The translations under genes were made by a program, and so were the position numbers. Positions 1 through 6,134 of a DNA stretch of 15,477 nucleotides are shown piece after piece (position 1 is the first letter of the stretch; every line of letters begins with the position of its first letter). The stretch is taken from positions 1 through 15,477 of the forward strand of contig RGBY01000031.1 of the NCBI GenBank assembly GCA_009919445.1, written 5' to 3'. This DNA is from Planctomycetia bacterium. GTDB taxonomy: Bacteria; Planctomycetota; Planctomycetia; Pirellulales; UBA1268. The notes under the pieces are model-generated. The model was given only the letters and a program-made list of their open reading frames with translations. It was not told where the DNA came from and searched no databases.

Positions 1-336
1 ATCGAAGAAACCAAAACCTACGGTCAAAAAGGCTTTCGTAAACGGCTGGTAGTGCTTGAACAGACCATGGGTTCTGGGTTCACCAACTACATCCCCGTCG
101 AGTTCATCAAGGACGGCTGTGACGCTGTGGATGAATTGAGTGTCGGTAACGAGGTCGAGGTGACCTATCGCCTCAGTGGCCGACGTTGGCAGCGGGATGC
201 TTCCAGCGAGCCAAAATACTTTCTCTCTGCCGAGGCATTGTCCTTTCGAGTCATGAACGGCGGCGGGAGTCAAGGCGGCTCCATCGACCCCAATGACGCT
301 TTGGCCGAAGCCGCTGAGGATGACATTCCTTTCTGA
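1..336 (+). CDS. DUF3127 protein with SSB-like C-terminal tip (5' partial)
   Basis: The frame is open from the first base of the window, so the start lies upstream; by comparison with the family about ten residues are missing. The visible product reads IEETKTYGQKGFRKR, then FTNYIPVEFIKD, VGNEVEVTYRLSGRRW and a YFLSAEALSF strand, which is the DUF3127 core of short beta strands. After a Gly/Ser-rich linker it ends in AEAAEDDIPF and a TGA at 334-336. The DDIPF ending matches the acidic tip by which bacterial single-stranded DNA-binding proteins recruit repair and replication partners. The molecular role of DUF3127 is not firmly established. An OB-fold, nucleic-acid-binding role is my inference from the small beta domain, flexible linker and tip. 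The next gene, rluA, lies about 100 nt downstream on the same strand; that gap has only a 5-bp hairpin (376-389) without a T-run. Confidence 0.85.
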   Translation: MEETKTYGQKGFRKRLVVLEQTMGSGFTNYIPVEFIKDGCDAVDELSVGNEVEVTYRLSGRRWQRDASSEPKYFLSAEALSFRVMNGGGSQGGSIDPNDALAEAAEDDIPF

Positions 337-437
337 CACCCACCCGGCGGATCACACCGTCAGGAAAGGGGTGACACGGCTCTGGCCGTCAGTTCGTGTT
401 TACAGGATGGCACGTACTCGATCGAGACCGATCCACC

Positions 438-1067
438 GTGAGCGATCACTTCACTGTCATCTACCGCGACGATCGCCTGCTGGTACTCGACAAACCGTCC
501 GGGTTGCTCTCTGTGCCGGGTCGTGGCCCTGACCTCCAGGACTGCTTGGCCAGCCGAGTCCAGCAAGCCTTTCCAAACGCGCTCGTGGTTCACCGGCTCG
601 ACCGTGACACCTCTGGGCTCATCCTGATGGCCCTCGACCGTGAAGCCCAGCGCGAGATCAGCAGGCAGTTTGAACAGCGGCAGGTTCACAAAGCCTACGA
701 GTGCGTTGTCAGCGGGCAGCCCGACCAACCCACCGGACTGATCGACCTGCCAATTGGCCGTGATTACGACCACCCGCCTCGCTACAAGATTGACTCCGTT
801 CATGGCCGTGCGTCGCAGACTCGCTGGCACCTTATCAAGACAACCACGACCGGTTCGCGGCTGGAGATTCGTCCGATCACCGGTCGCTCGCATCAGATCA
901 GGCTGCACCTGGCCACGCTCGGCCATCCCATCCTTGGTGATCCGCTCTACGCCAATCAAGCGGCCTTCGCAGCAGCTGATCGCCTGCTCCTGCATGCCCG
1001 CGACTTACAACTTGCTCATCCCGACACGGGCCAGACCATTTCCTGGCAGTCGGCCTGCCCGTTCTGA
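438..1067 (+). CDS. rluA: RluA-type pseudouridine synthase (23S rRNA / tRNA)
   Basis: Predicted pseudouridine synthase of the RluA family. In E. coli RluA isomerises U746 of 23S rRNA and U32 of several tRNAs. The resemblance runs the full length: VIYRDDRLLVLDKPSGLLSVPGR at the N-terminus without an S4 domain, the catalytic motif HRLDRDTSG with Asp55, RPITGRSHQIRLH, LGHPILGDPLYA, and a short C-terminus. At about 209 aa it is close to E. coli RluA (219 aa) and much shorter than RluC/RluD. There is no ATG. I chose the GTG at 438, which puts the conserved core about ten residues in; a GTG at 396 in the same frame would add 14 residues, and neither has a strong ribosome binding site. The gene converges on ybfF with 57 nt between the stop codons. 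The family assignment is firm; the exact substrate is inferred from similarity. Confidence 0.9.
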   Translation: MSDHFTVIYRDDRLLVLDKPSGLLSVPGRGPDLQDCLASRVQQAFPNALVVHRLDRDTSGLILMALDREAQREISRQFEQRQVHKAYECVVSGQPDQPTGLIDLPIGRDYDHPPRYKIDSVHGRASQTRWHLIKTTTTGSRLEIRPITGRSHQIRLHLATLGHPILGDPLYANQAAFAAADRLLLHARDLQLAHPDTGQTISWQSACPF

Positions 1068-1093
1068 TGGCTCGGGGGTCAAGCAACACAAAT

Positions 1094-1113
1094 CTTTGCT
1101 GGCCTTTGCTGGC
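1094..1113. repeat. 10-bp perfect tandem duplication
   Basis: CTTTGCTGGC occurs twice head to tail between the convergent rluA and ybfF stops. The second copy also forms the left arm of an imperfect hairpin (1105-1113 with 1128-1136, six contiguous pairs plus two). There is no T-run on either side, so any terminator role is doubtful. Confidence 0.6.
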
Positions 1114-1124
1114 AGGTGCGGCAT

Positions 1125-1898
1125 TCAGCCAGCCAAGAACCGCTGCACCAACTCGAGAAATGCCGCTGGCTGTTCGGCATGCACCCAGTGGCCGGCCCCA
1201 ATCACCGACTCCGTCATCGCTGCCGGAAACAGCTGCCTGATGATCGCTTCATGCTCAGGCTTGATAAACGCTGAACGGTTGCCCCGGATGAAGAGCGTTG
1301 GGCCAGAAAACTGCCGGCCTGCGGCTGTCGCTGGCCAATCGAGAATCGTGTCGAACTGTCGCTCAATCGCGTCGAGGTTGACGGTCCAGGCCAGGCCTTC
1401 AGGCCCACTGATGATGTTGGTCACCAGGAAGCCGCGAACCACAGGATCGGCAATCGTCTCCGCCAGCGCCTGCTCAACCTCACTGCGACGGGAGAACTGG
1501 GCCAGCGGCACCGCCTGCATGGCGTGGACATAACTGATCGGGGTGCCCCGGGAACGGGCTGGGGGAATATCAACTACGACCAGCCGCTCAACCAACTCAG
1601 GACGGGTAAGGGCCAGATACATGGCCACCTTCCCCCCCATGCTGTGCCCGATGAGGGTCACCGGCTGGCCAACCTGCTGCTCGATCAGGTGAGCCACATC
1701 AGCGGCCATGGCAGGATAATCGTGCTGCTCATGCCAGGGGCTTTCACCGTGGTTCCGCAGATCGACGGCATAAACGTGGAAGTCAGGAGCCAACTGCCGG
1801 GCAATCGACGACCAATTCCGCTTGGAGCCAAAGAGGCCGTGCAGAATCACAACTGGCGGACCCGCACCATATTCATTGAACGAAAGCTCAACCGACAC
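1125..1898 (-). CDS. ybfF: YbfF-like alpha/beta-hydrolase (acyl esterase)
   Basis: Cytoplasmic alpha/beta-hydrolase that resembles E. coli YbfF, an esterase acting on short acyl esters and acyl-CoA. The oxyanion-hole stretch VVILHGLFGS, the VDLRNHGES turn, the nucleophile elbow GHSMGGK (Ser86) and the histidine motif GAGHWVHAEQP (His237) are all present in order. The usual acid after strand 7 is absent (LFIRGNRSAF), as in YbfF; Asp110 in VVVDIPP is the probable acid. I chose the GTG at 1896-1898 because GGAGGT stands four nt upstream (1903-1908) and the 257-aa product matches YbfF (254 aa). The frame stays open upstream to an ATG at 2030, but that extension shows no homology and would begin upstream of the candidate -10. 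Convergent with rluA, divergent from dtd. The natural substrate cannot be read from the sequence. Confidence 0.9.
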   Translation of the reverse strand: MSVELSFNEYGAGPPVVILHGLFGSKRNWSSIARQLAPDFHVYAVDLRNHGESPWHEQHDYPAMAADVAHLIEQQVGQPVTLIGHSMGGKVAMYLALTRPELVERLVVVDIPPARSRGTPISYVHAMQAVPLAQFSRRSEVEQALAETIADPVVRGFLVTNIISGPEGLAWTVNLDAIERQFDTILDWPATAAGRQFSGPTLFIRGNRSAFIKPEHEAIIRQLFPAAMTESVIGAGHWVHAEQPAAFLELVQRFLAG

Positions 1899-1902
1899 CA
1901 GA

Positions 1903-1908
1903 ACCTCC
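1903..1908 (-). promoter_or_regulatory. Ribosome binding site fixing the ybfF GTG start
   Basis: GGAGGT on the minus strand lies four nt before the GTG at 1898. It is a near-perfect anti-16S complement and decides between this start and an open-frame extension of 44 codons. Confidence 0.7.
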
Positions 1909-2016
1909 ACGAGCACCTGTATGCTGACGCTGCTGCCCGGGGTCAGTCCCACCGGGAACAGGCCAGCAATCAATCGCAACTGCCATCCGGGCAGCCGAGA
2001 CCACGACGCGTCTGCT

Positions 2017-2046
2017 ACCATCGCCACCAATAAGAGCAGATGTCAA
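2017..2046 (-). promoter_or_regulatory. Candidate sigma-70 promoter for ybfF
   Basis: A perfect TTGACA (-35) reads leftward from 2046 to 2041, followed after 18 nt by GATGGT (2022-2017), which matches only three of six -10 bases. Initiation near 2010 would give a leader of roughly 110 nt before the GTG. It lies in the 182-nt divergent region between ybfF and dtd. The -35 is convincing; the -10 is weak. Confidence 0.4.
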
Positions 2047-2080
2047 CGCTTTGATTATCACCATCACGCCGAGGTGTTCC

Positions 2081-2551
2081 ATGCGGGCAGTTATTCAGCG
2101 GGTCAATCAGGCGAGTGTCGCCATTGATGGCACGCAGGTCGCTGCAATCAGTCGTGGGCTCATGGTGCTCGTGGGGGTCGAACAGGGGGACACCCCGGCT
2201 GCTGCTGAGTGGCTGGCCAGCAAGATTGTGCAGCTCAGAATTTTCCCTGACGACACGGGGAAGATGAACCACGATATCCGGGCCATCGACGGGCGAATGC
2301 TGGTCGTCAGCCAGTTCACCCTGCTGGGTGACGCCCGGAGGGGCAACCGCCCGAGTTTTGTGCAGGCCGCCCGCCCGGACGAAGCCGTGCCTCTCTATGA
2401 AACCTTCCTCCAAGAACTTGAAGCCCGCACGGGCCAGCCGCCTGAACGTGGTGTCTTTGCCGCCGACATGCAGGTGAGCCTGGTCAACGACGGCCCGGTC
2501 ACCATTCTGCTTGACTCCCGGGAGCAGATGTCGCCATCTCCCGCTTCCTGA
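2081..2551 (+). CDS. dtd: D-aminoacyl-tRNA deacylase
   Basis: D-aminoacyl-tRNA deacylase hydrolyses the ester of D-amino acids (and glycine on tRNA-Ala) wrongly loaded on tRNA, keeping D-residues out of translation; it is a small cytoplasmic homodimer. The start MRAVIQRVNQASV is typical. The active-site motif SQFTL is at residues 77-81 and the Gly-cisPro motif NDGPVT at 136-141; the pair forms the chiral pocket across the dimer. SQFTL is followed by LGDARRGNRPSF rather than the more usual AD/KKGxRPSF. The ATG at 2081 has GAGGTG five nt upstream and gives 156 aa, normal for DTD; an ATG ten codons upstream (2051) is in frame but not conserved. Dtd sits between ybfF and the convergent DUF2490 gene. 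No terminator was seen in the 76 nt after the stop. Confidence 0.95.
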   Translation: MRAVIQRVNQASVAIDGTQVAAISRGLMVLVGVEQGDTPAAAEWLASKIVQLRIFPDDTGKMNHDIRAIDGRMLVVSQFTLLGDARRGNRPSFVQAARPDEAVPLYETFLQELEARTGQPPERGVFAADMQVSLVNDGPVTILLDSREQMSPSPAS

Positions 2552-2627
2552 GTTGCCGCCCGTTCCTGACCTGCTGCCACGATGGGCCAGCTGCCGCCAC
2601 GATTGAAACAGGCCTCTCCGCTTCAGG

Positions 2628-3362
2628 TTAGCGATTCAGAAAGATGTTGACGGAGAGGATGTGATTGCTGAGGTCTGCGCCATCTTCAGGCACATTGATT
2701 TGCTGGTAGAGGTAGCCGATTTCTGTACGCCGCCGACCGGTTAATCGTGGCTCACGTCCGACTCCCACAAAGACACGATTCTGGTTGTACCCCGTTCGAG
2801 CGCCCCAGTCAGTGTTGTTGAGATGGAAAAATATTTCATCCCAGGCGACCCACATCAGCTTATCGTGCCCTCTGACCGGTCGCTGCAACCGAATCATCTG
2901 GCGGAACCGCCAGCCAGCATCATTCCCGACTGAAACAAACCGCTGTTCCAGGCGGCTGCGAAAGAGAACCGTCGTATCACCATAGTCCTGCGTCAAACTC
3001 CACTGCTCCCAGATTCTATTTTCATGAAAGTCAATTCCAGGAATGCTTTCACCAATCCAGGCATAGCCCACCCAGATAGATTGTTCGTCGTTGAGTTGGC
3101 GACCAATTCCTGGCCGAATAACGCTTTGCAGTAATGGATAGGCTTCACCCAGAAATCGGGTGTTCGCATCAAACCACCAGCGGGCATTCTTGTCACGAAG
3201 GGCGGGCGCAGAGAATTCCCCTTGGGCAAATGCACCAAGCCACAGCCCAGCATCCTGGACTTGTCCCTGAACGCTGATGGTCCACAGGCTTGCCAGCGCA
3301 AAGATTGAGCAGGGAAGAGCACGCCGCAAGAATGGCGACATCCGGTACAAGGGAGGCCCCAT
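2628..3362 (-). CDS. DUF2490 family exported beta-rich protein
   Basis: Predicted exported protein of 244 aa in the DUF2490 family. An N-terminal signal peptide is visible: basic MSPFLRRALP, a hydrophobic stretch to about residue 30, and a likely cut near SVQG/QVQD. The rest is alternating polar/aromatic beta strands (WWFDANTRF, RPGIGRQLNDEQSIWVGYAWI, FRSRLEQRFV, MWVAWDEIFFHL, NQNRVFVGVGRE, RRTEIGYLYQQ) ending in LSVNIFLNR, which looks like a small outer-membrane beta-barrel. The function of DUF2490 is unknown. I chose the ATG at 3362 because AGGA lies five nt upstream; an ATG seven codons later (3341) would still leave a good signal peptide. It is transcribed divergently from the secreted carbonic anhydrase gene, with 264 nt between starts, so the two might share regulation, but nothing in the sequence proves a functional link. 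Confidence 0.85.
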   Translation of the reverse strand: MGPPLYRMSPFLRRALPCSIFALASLWTISVQGQVQDAGLWLGAFAQGEFSAPALRDKNARWWFDANTRFLGEAYPLLQSVIRPGIGRQLNDEQSIWVGYAWIGESIPGIDFHENRIWEQWSLTQDYGDTTVLFRSRLEQRFVSVGNDAGWRFRQMIRLQRPVRGHDKLMWVAWDEIFFHLNNTDWGARTGYNQNRVFVGVGREPRLTGRRRTEIGYLYQQINVPEDGADLSNHILSVNIFLNR

Positions 3363-3626
3363 GATTGTCCTGGCTGGCGAAAGGGCTCAGAGAACTTTGC
3401 CGTTTGTGGTTAATCGACAGGCAGAAATCCCTGCCGCCAGTTTGATCCCAGCACACGGAGATTTTTAGTAGACCGCCGCAATCTTTTGTTAGGGTGGGTG
3501 GTTCGGGAGTTATTTCCTGACGGCTCAAAGCCTTTATCAGCCTGAATGAGGCAAATTTCTGTGATTGGCTTTGAATCGATACCTGCAAGGGTTTGTTTGA
3601 ATTTCTCTGTCCAAAGGGGGCTGGTT

Positions 3627-4376
3627 ATGGTTCGCGGCGTCATTCTTTCAGTGATTGGCTCGGTTGTCTTTGTCGAAGCTTTAGCATTTGCTGTGCAGCC
3701 GGCCTTGGCACAGAGCACGAAGGACAGCGGTGCCGAACGCGGCCAGGCAGATCGAGTTCTCAGCCGGGATCAGCAGGTAGCACTCACCCCAGATTCCGTG
3801 CTGGCTGAACTGCTCGAAGGCAATCAGCGGTTTGTGCAGGATGACCTGACAACGAGGAATCATTCGGCTCGCGTTCGCGAGGCTTACGCCGGCCAGTTTC
3901 CCAAGGCAGTGGTGCTGTCTTGTCTTGATAGCCGCATTCCCGTGGAAGATGTGTTTGACCGAGGCGTGGGCGACATCTTTGTTGCACGAGTGGCAGGAAA
4001 CTTTGTGAATGAAGACATTCTTGGCAGCATGGAATTTGGCTGTCATGTTGCCGGTGCAAAACTGATTCTGGTCCTCGGTCATACGCACTGTGGAGCTGTT
4101 GTGGCTGCCATCGATGACGTCCAGCTCGGCAATATCACGGCCATGCTGGCCAACATTCGTCCGGCGGTTGAAGAATCCGGAAATTTCGCTGGCAAGAAGT
4201 CTTCAGCCAACCCCGAGTATGTCCAGGCAGTCTGTCGCCAGAATATTCGCCGTGCCGTGAGCCAGATTCGCAAACGCAGCACCATCCTTGAGGCGATGGA
4301 AAGCAAGGGTGAGATCAAAATCGTCGGCGCGTATTACGACCTCAAGACCGGCTCAGTCTCCGTGGTTGAAGACTAG
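3627..4376 (+). CDS. Secreted beta-class carbonic anhydrase
   Basis: Beta-class carbonic anhydrase, a zinc enzyme interconverting CO2 and bicarbonate. Ligand and active-site motifs are complete: SCLDSRIPVEDVFD gives Cys99 and the Asp101-Arg103 dyad, and LGHTHCGAV gives His152 and Cys155; GDIFVARVAGN and ILGSMEFGC lie between them as in the family. The C-terminal KIVGAYYDLKTGSV strand is typical. The first 28 residues form a signal peptide (hydrophobic VILSVIGSVVFVEALAF, probable cut after PALA), so the mature enzyme should be periplasmic. The ATG at 3627 has an AGGGGG ribosome binding site seven nt upstream; an in-frame ATG at 3546 would place 27 unrelated residues before the signal peptide and is rejected. 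The product is 249 aa. It is divergent from the DUF2490 gene and followed by a structured 200-nt gap. Confidence 0.93.
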   Translation: MVRGVILSVIGSVVFVEALAFAVQPALAQSTKDSGAERGQADRVLSRDQQVALTPDSVLAELLEGNQRFVQDDLTTRNHSARVREAYAGQFPKAVVLSCLDSRIPVEDVFDRGVGDIFVARVAGNFVNEDILGSMEFGCHVAGAKLILVLGHTHCGAVVAAIDDVQLGNITAMLANIRPAVEESGNFAGKKSSANPEYVQAVCRQNIRRAVSQIRKRSTILEAMESKGEIKIVGAYYDLKTGSVSVVED

Positions 4377-4386
4377 GCTGACGACG

Positions 4387-4416
4387 TCTTCGGTCTGTCT
4401 TCGATCTGTCTTCAGG
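4387..4416 (+). repeat. 11-bp tandem repeat, about 2.7 copies
   Basis: TCTTCGGTCTG (4387-4397), TCTTCGATCTG (4398-4408) and a partial TCTTCAGG (4409-4416) follow each other directly, starting 10 nt after the carbonic anhydrase stop. The unit is pyrimidine-rich. It may be a replication-slippage product; no function is evident. Confidence 0.65.
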
Positions 4417-4452
4417 CTGGGAGGCGTTGGTTTGTAACCATTACGTCAATGA

Positions 4453-4515
4453 AGCCGGCTCGCGCTGCGCGTGAACAACTCACGAATCTACCCGGCTGCA
4501 CAGGAACCTTTTTTT
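4453..4515 (+). terminator. Possible nested-stem terminator after carbonic anhydrase gene
   Basis: AGCCGG (4453-4458) can pair with CCGGCT (4492-4497), enclosing a second stem GTGA/TCAC (4471-4474 with 4480-4483, loop ACAAC). Seven Ts follow at 4509-4515, but 11 nt after the stem, which is too far for a textbook intrinsic terminator. It is correctly placed between the carbonic anhydrase gene and the next gene. Confidence 0.35.
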
Positions 4516-4577
4516 GTTGGCTAGAGTTTCAGAAGAGTCGCCGTCTGGAACCTTCCGCCTAACCACTGTGTTGCCCC

Positions 4578-5030
4578 ATGCGACAACCAACTTATCCTGC
4601 TCTGAGTCGCATGCTGCTTGGAGTTGCCTGCTGCTTGGTCATTACACGGCCCTGCCTCGCTCGTGAGCGTGCCACTGCCGGTCCGGCGGCGGTTCTCCAG
4701 CGTGGTGATACGGCCCTGGCCCGGCTGAACTGGTCTCCCGTTCCCACGCCCCCGGCCCTACCAACTGCCAGCCTGCTTGCGCTTGCTTCGCCCCGGCTGG
4801 GTAGCGGGGTCACCTGTCGCCAACTTGGTGGCCTGAAAACGCATGACGGCCGGCTCGCCGGCCTTGGCGTGCTCTCACCTCGGATCGCACCAGCCGTGGT
4901 TCTGGTGCGATCACCCCCCGAAAGCCGCCGGGAACGTCTGCTCTATGCCATCGCCGTGGTCTCCCCCCGGGCAGCGGTCTTGATCGAGATGCTTCGGGAA
5001 GGCGGCCGACGCTTGCGGCGTCAGAAATAA
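4578..5030 (+). CDS. Small exported protein of unknown function
   Basis: Not recognised. The 150-aa frame starts with a plausible signal peptide (MRQPTYPALSRMLLGVACC..., hydrophobic core to about residue 24, possible cut after CLA at 28). It continues as a Pro/Ala/Leu-rich segment (SPVPTPPALPTASLLALASPRLG) and ends in a basic helix-like tail (IEMLREGGRRLRRQK). Third codon positions are GC-rich beyond the first 20 codons, as in the neighbours, which favours real coding. Against it, no ribosome binding site precedes the ATG and no family was recognised. Two strong inverted repeats (4839-4870 and 4883-4912) lie inside the frame, so part of this stretch could act as structured nucleic acid instead. 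It is downstream of the carbonic anhydrase gene and convergent with the opp operon end. Confidence 0.55.
   Translation: MRQPTYPALSRMLLGVACCLVITRPCLARERATAGPAAVLQRGDTALARLNWSPVPTPPALPTASLLALASPRLGSGVTCRQLGGLKTHDGRLAGLGVLSPRIAPAVVLVRSPPESRRERLLYAIAVVSPRAAVLIEMLREGGRRLRRQK
4839..4870. repeat. Inverted repeat with 7-bp perfect GC stem
   Basis: GGCCGGC (4848-4854) and GCCGGCC (4857-4863) are perfect complements separated by only two nt. ACGC (4839-4842) and GCGT (4867-4870) extend the pairing across a small internal loop. It lies inside the unknown exported protein gene. Confidence 0.7.
4883..4912. repeat. Perfect 11-bp inverted repeat, 8-nt loop
   Basis: GATCGCACCAG (4883-4893) and CTGGTGCGATC (4902-4912) are exact reverse complements around the loop CCGTGGTT. 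It is the longest perfect dyad I noticed in the window and starts 12 nt after another GC-rich hairpin. No T-run follows in either direction (C-run on the right), so it is not an obvious intrinsic terminator. Confidence 0.8.
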
Positions 5031-5108
5031 GTGTGTTTCCTCTAGGCGCTGTTCGCCCGGGTGAGGAAAGAACACCGGTGGCCTCTCGCTGCGGACCACC
5101 AGGCTGCG

Positions 5109-6134
5109 TTACTCCACCAGATGACAGGCCACCTGGTGACCCGGTGTGATCTGCTGAAGAACCGGCACATCGTGGCGACAGCGTTCTTCACGGAGCGGAC
5201 AACGGGTATGGAATGGACAGCCAGAAGGTGGGCTGACGGGGCTGGGCAACTCACCGGTGAGAATCGTTCGTTGGCGGGACCGTTCCCGGGCCGGATCTGG
5301 CAGGGGAACAGCAGAAATCAATGCCTGAGTGTACGGATGGCGAGGCTGGTCAATGATCGTTTGGGCCGGGGCCATTTCGACAATGCGTCCCAGATACATG
5401 ACGGCAATCCGATCACTGATGTGACGAACGGCGGCCAGATCGTGGGCAATAAAAATCAGCGTTAACCCCAGCCGTTCCCGCAGGTCTGCCAGCAGGTTGA
5501 TGATCTGGGCCTGAATTGAGACATCGAGGGCGCTAATCGGCTCATCAGCAACGATCAGATCGGGGCCGAGGGCAAGGGCCCGAGCGATGCCAATCCGCTG
5601 CCGCTGGCCACCGGAAAACTCATGCGGATAGCGGCGGATGGCCCGGGGATCCATGCCGACTGTTTGGAGCAACTGCTGGATGCGTTCCCGCCGCTGGCTC
5701 CCCGCCGCAATACCGAAGTTGCGGAGTGGCTCGGCCAGAATCGCCTCCACGGTCATTCGTGGATTGAGCGAGGCAAAGGGATCTTGAAAGATCATCTGCA
5801 GGCGTTTCCGCAGGTCGCGCAACCGGCTCTCCCAGACCCAGCGGCCACCCTGACGCCGCCAGTATTCGTGGATTGGCTCCCCATCAAAGATCACCTTCCC
5901 GGCAGCCGGTCGCAGTAACTGGAGCACGGCCCGACCAGTGGTCGACTTGCCGCAACCACTCTCACCGACAAGGCCCAGCGTCTCTCCCTTGGCAACTGAA
6001 AAGCTGACCCCATCGACAGCCCGTACCTCACCTTGCCGCTGCGCCAGCCAGCCACCAGCACGAGGCACCGGAAACCGGACGGCTAAATCATCAACGATAA
6101 GCAAGGGCGCTGCTTTGGCTGGTACGACAGTCAT
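5109..6134 (-). CDS. oppF: Oligopeptide ABC transporter ATP-binding protein OppF
   Basis: Second ATPase of an oligopeptide importer, powering uptake together with OppD. Visible in order: Walker A GESGCGKST (57-65), Q-loop IFQDP (115-119), signature FSGGQRQ (173-179), Walker B LIVADE (193-198) and H-loop His231. The C-terminal extension carries GCPFHTRC, with Cys306, 312, 319 and 337 in the spacing seen in OppD/DppD-type ATPases; such cysteines hold a [4Fe-4S] cluster in the solved mycobacterial Opp transporter. The 341-aa length fits E. coli OppF (334). The start overlaps the oppD stop as ATGA (6131-6134), meaning translational coupling. It is the last gene of the leftward operon. After the stop only a 5-bp GGTGG/CCACC dyad (5077-5100) without a T-run is visible. 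Confidence 0.93.
   Translation of the reverse strand: MTVVPAKAAPLLIVDDLAVRFPVPRAGGWLAQRQGEVRAVDGVSFSVAKGETLGLVGESGCGKSTTGRAVLQLLRPAAGKVIFDGEPIHEYWRRQGGRWVWESRLRDLRKRLQMIFQDPFASLNPRMTVEAILAEPLRNFGIAAGSQRRERIQQLLQTVGMDPRAIRRYPHEFSGGQRQRIGIARALALGPDLIVADEPISALDVSIQAQIINLLADLRERLGLTLIFIAHDLAAVRHISDRIAVMYLGRIVEMAPAQTIIDQPRHPYTQALISAVPLPDPARERSRQRTILTGELPSPVSPPSGCPFHTRCPLREERCRHDVPVLQQITPGHQVACHLVE

Noticed and set aside
1899..2030. 44-residue N-terminal extension of ybfF from an ATG at 2030
   Set aside because: It has no family similarity, a GGAGGT site supports the GTG at 1898, and the candidate promoter would start transcription inside it.
3410..3718. Minus-strand frame of 102 aa in the DUF2490/carbonic anhydrase divergent region
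   Set aside because: It overlaps the carbonic anhydrase start antisense, has no domain and no ribosome binding site.
5041..5100. Terminator for the opp operon
   Set aside because: Only a 5-bp GGTGG/CCACC dyad with a 14-nt loop and no T-run on the leftward side was found.
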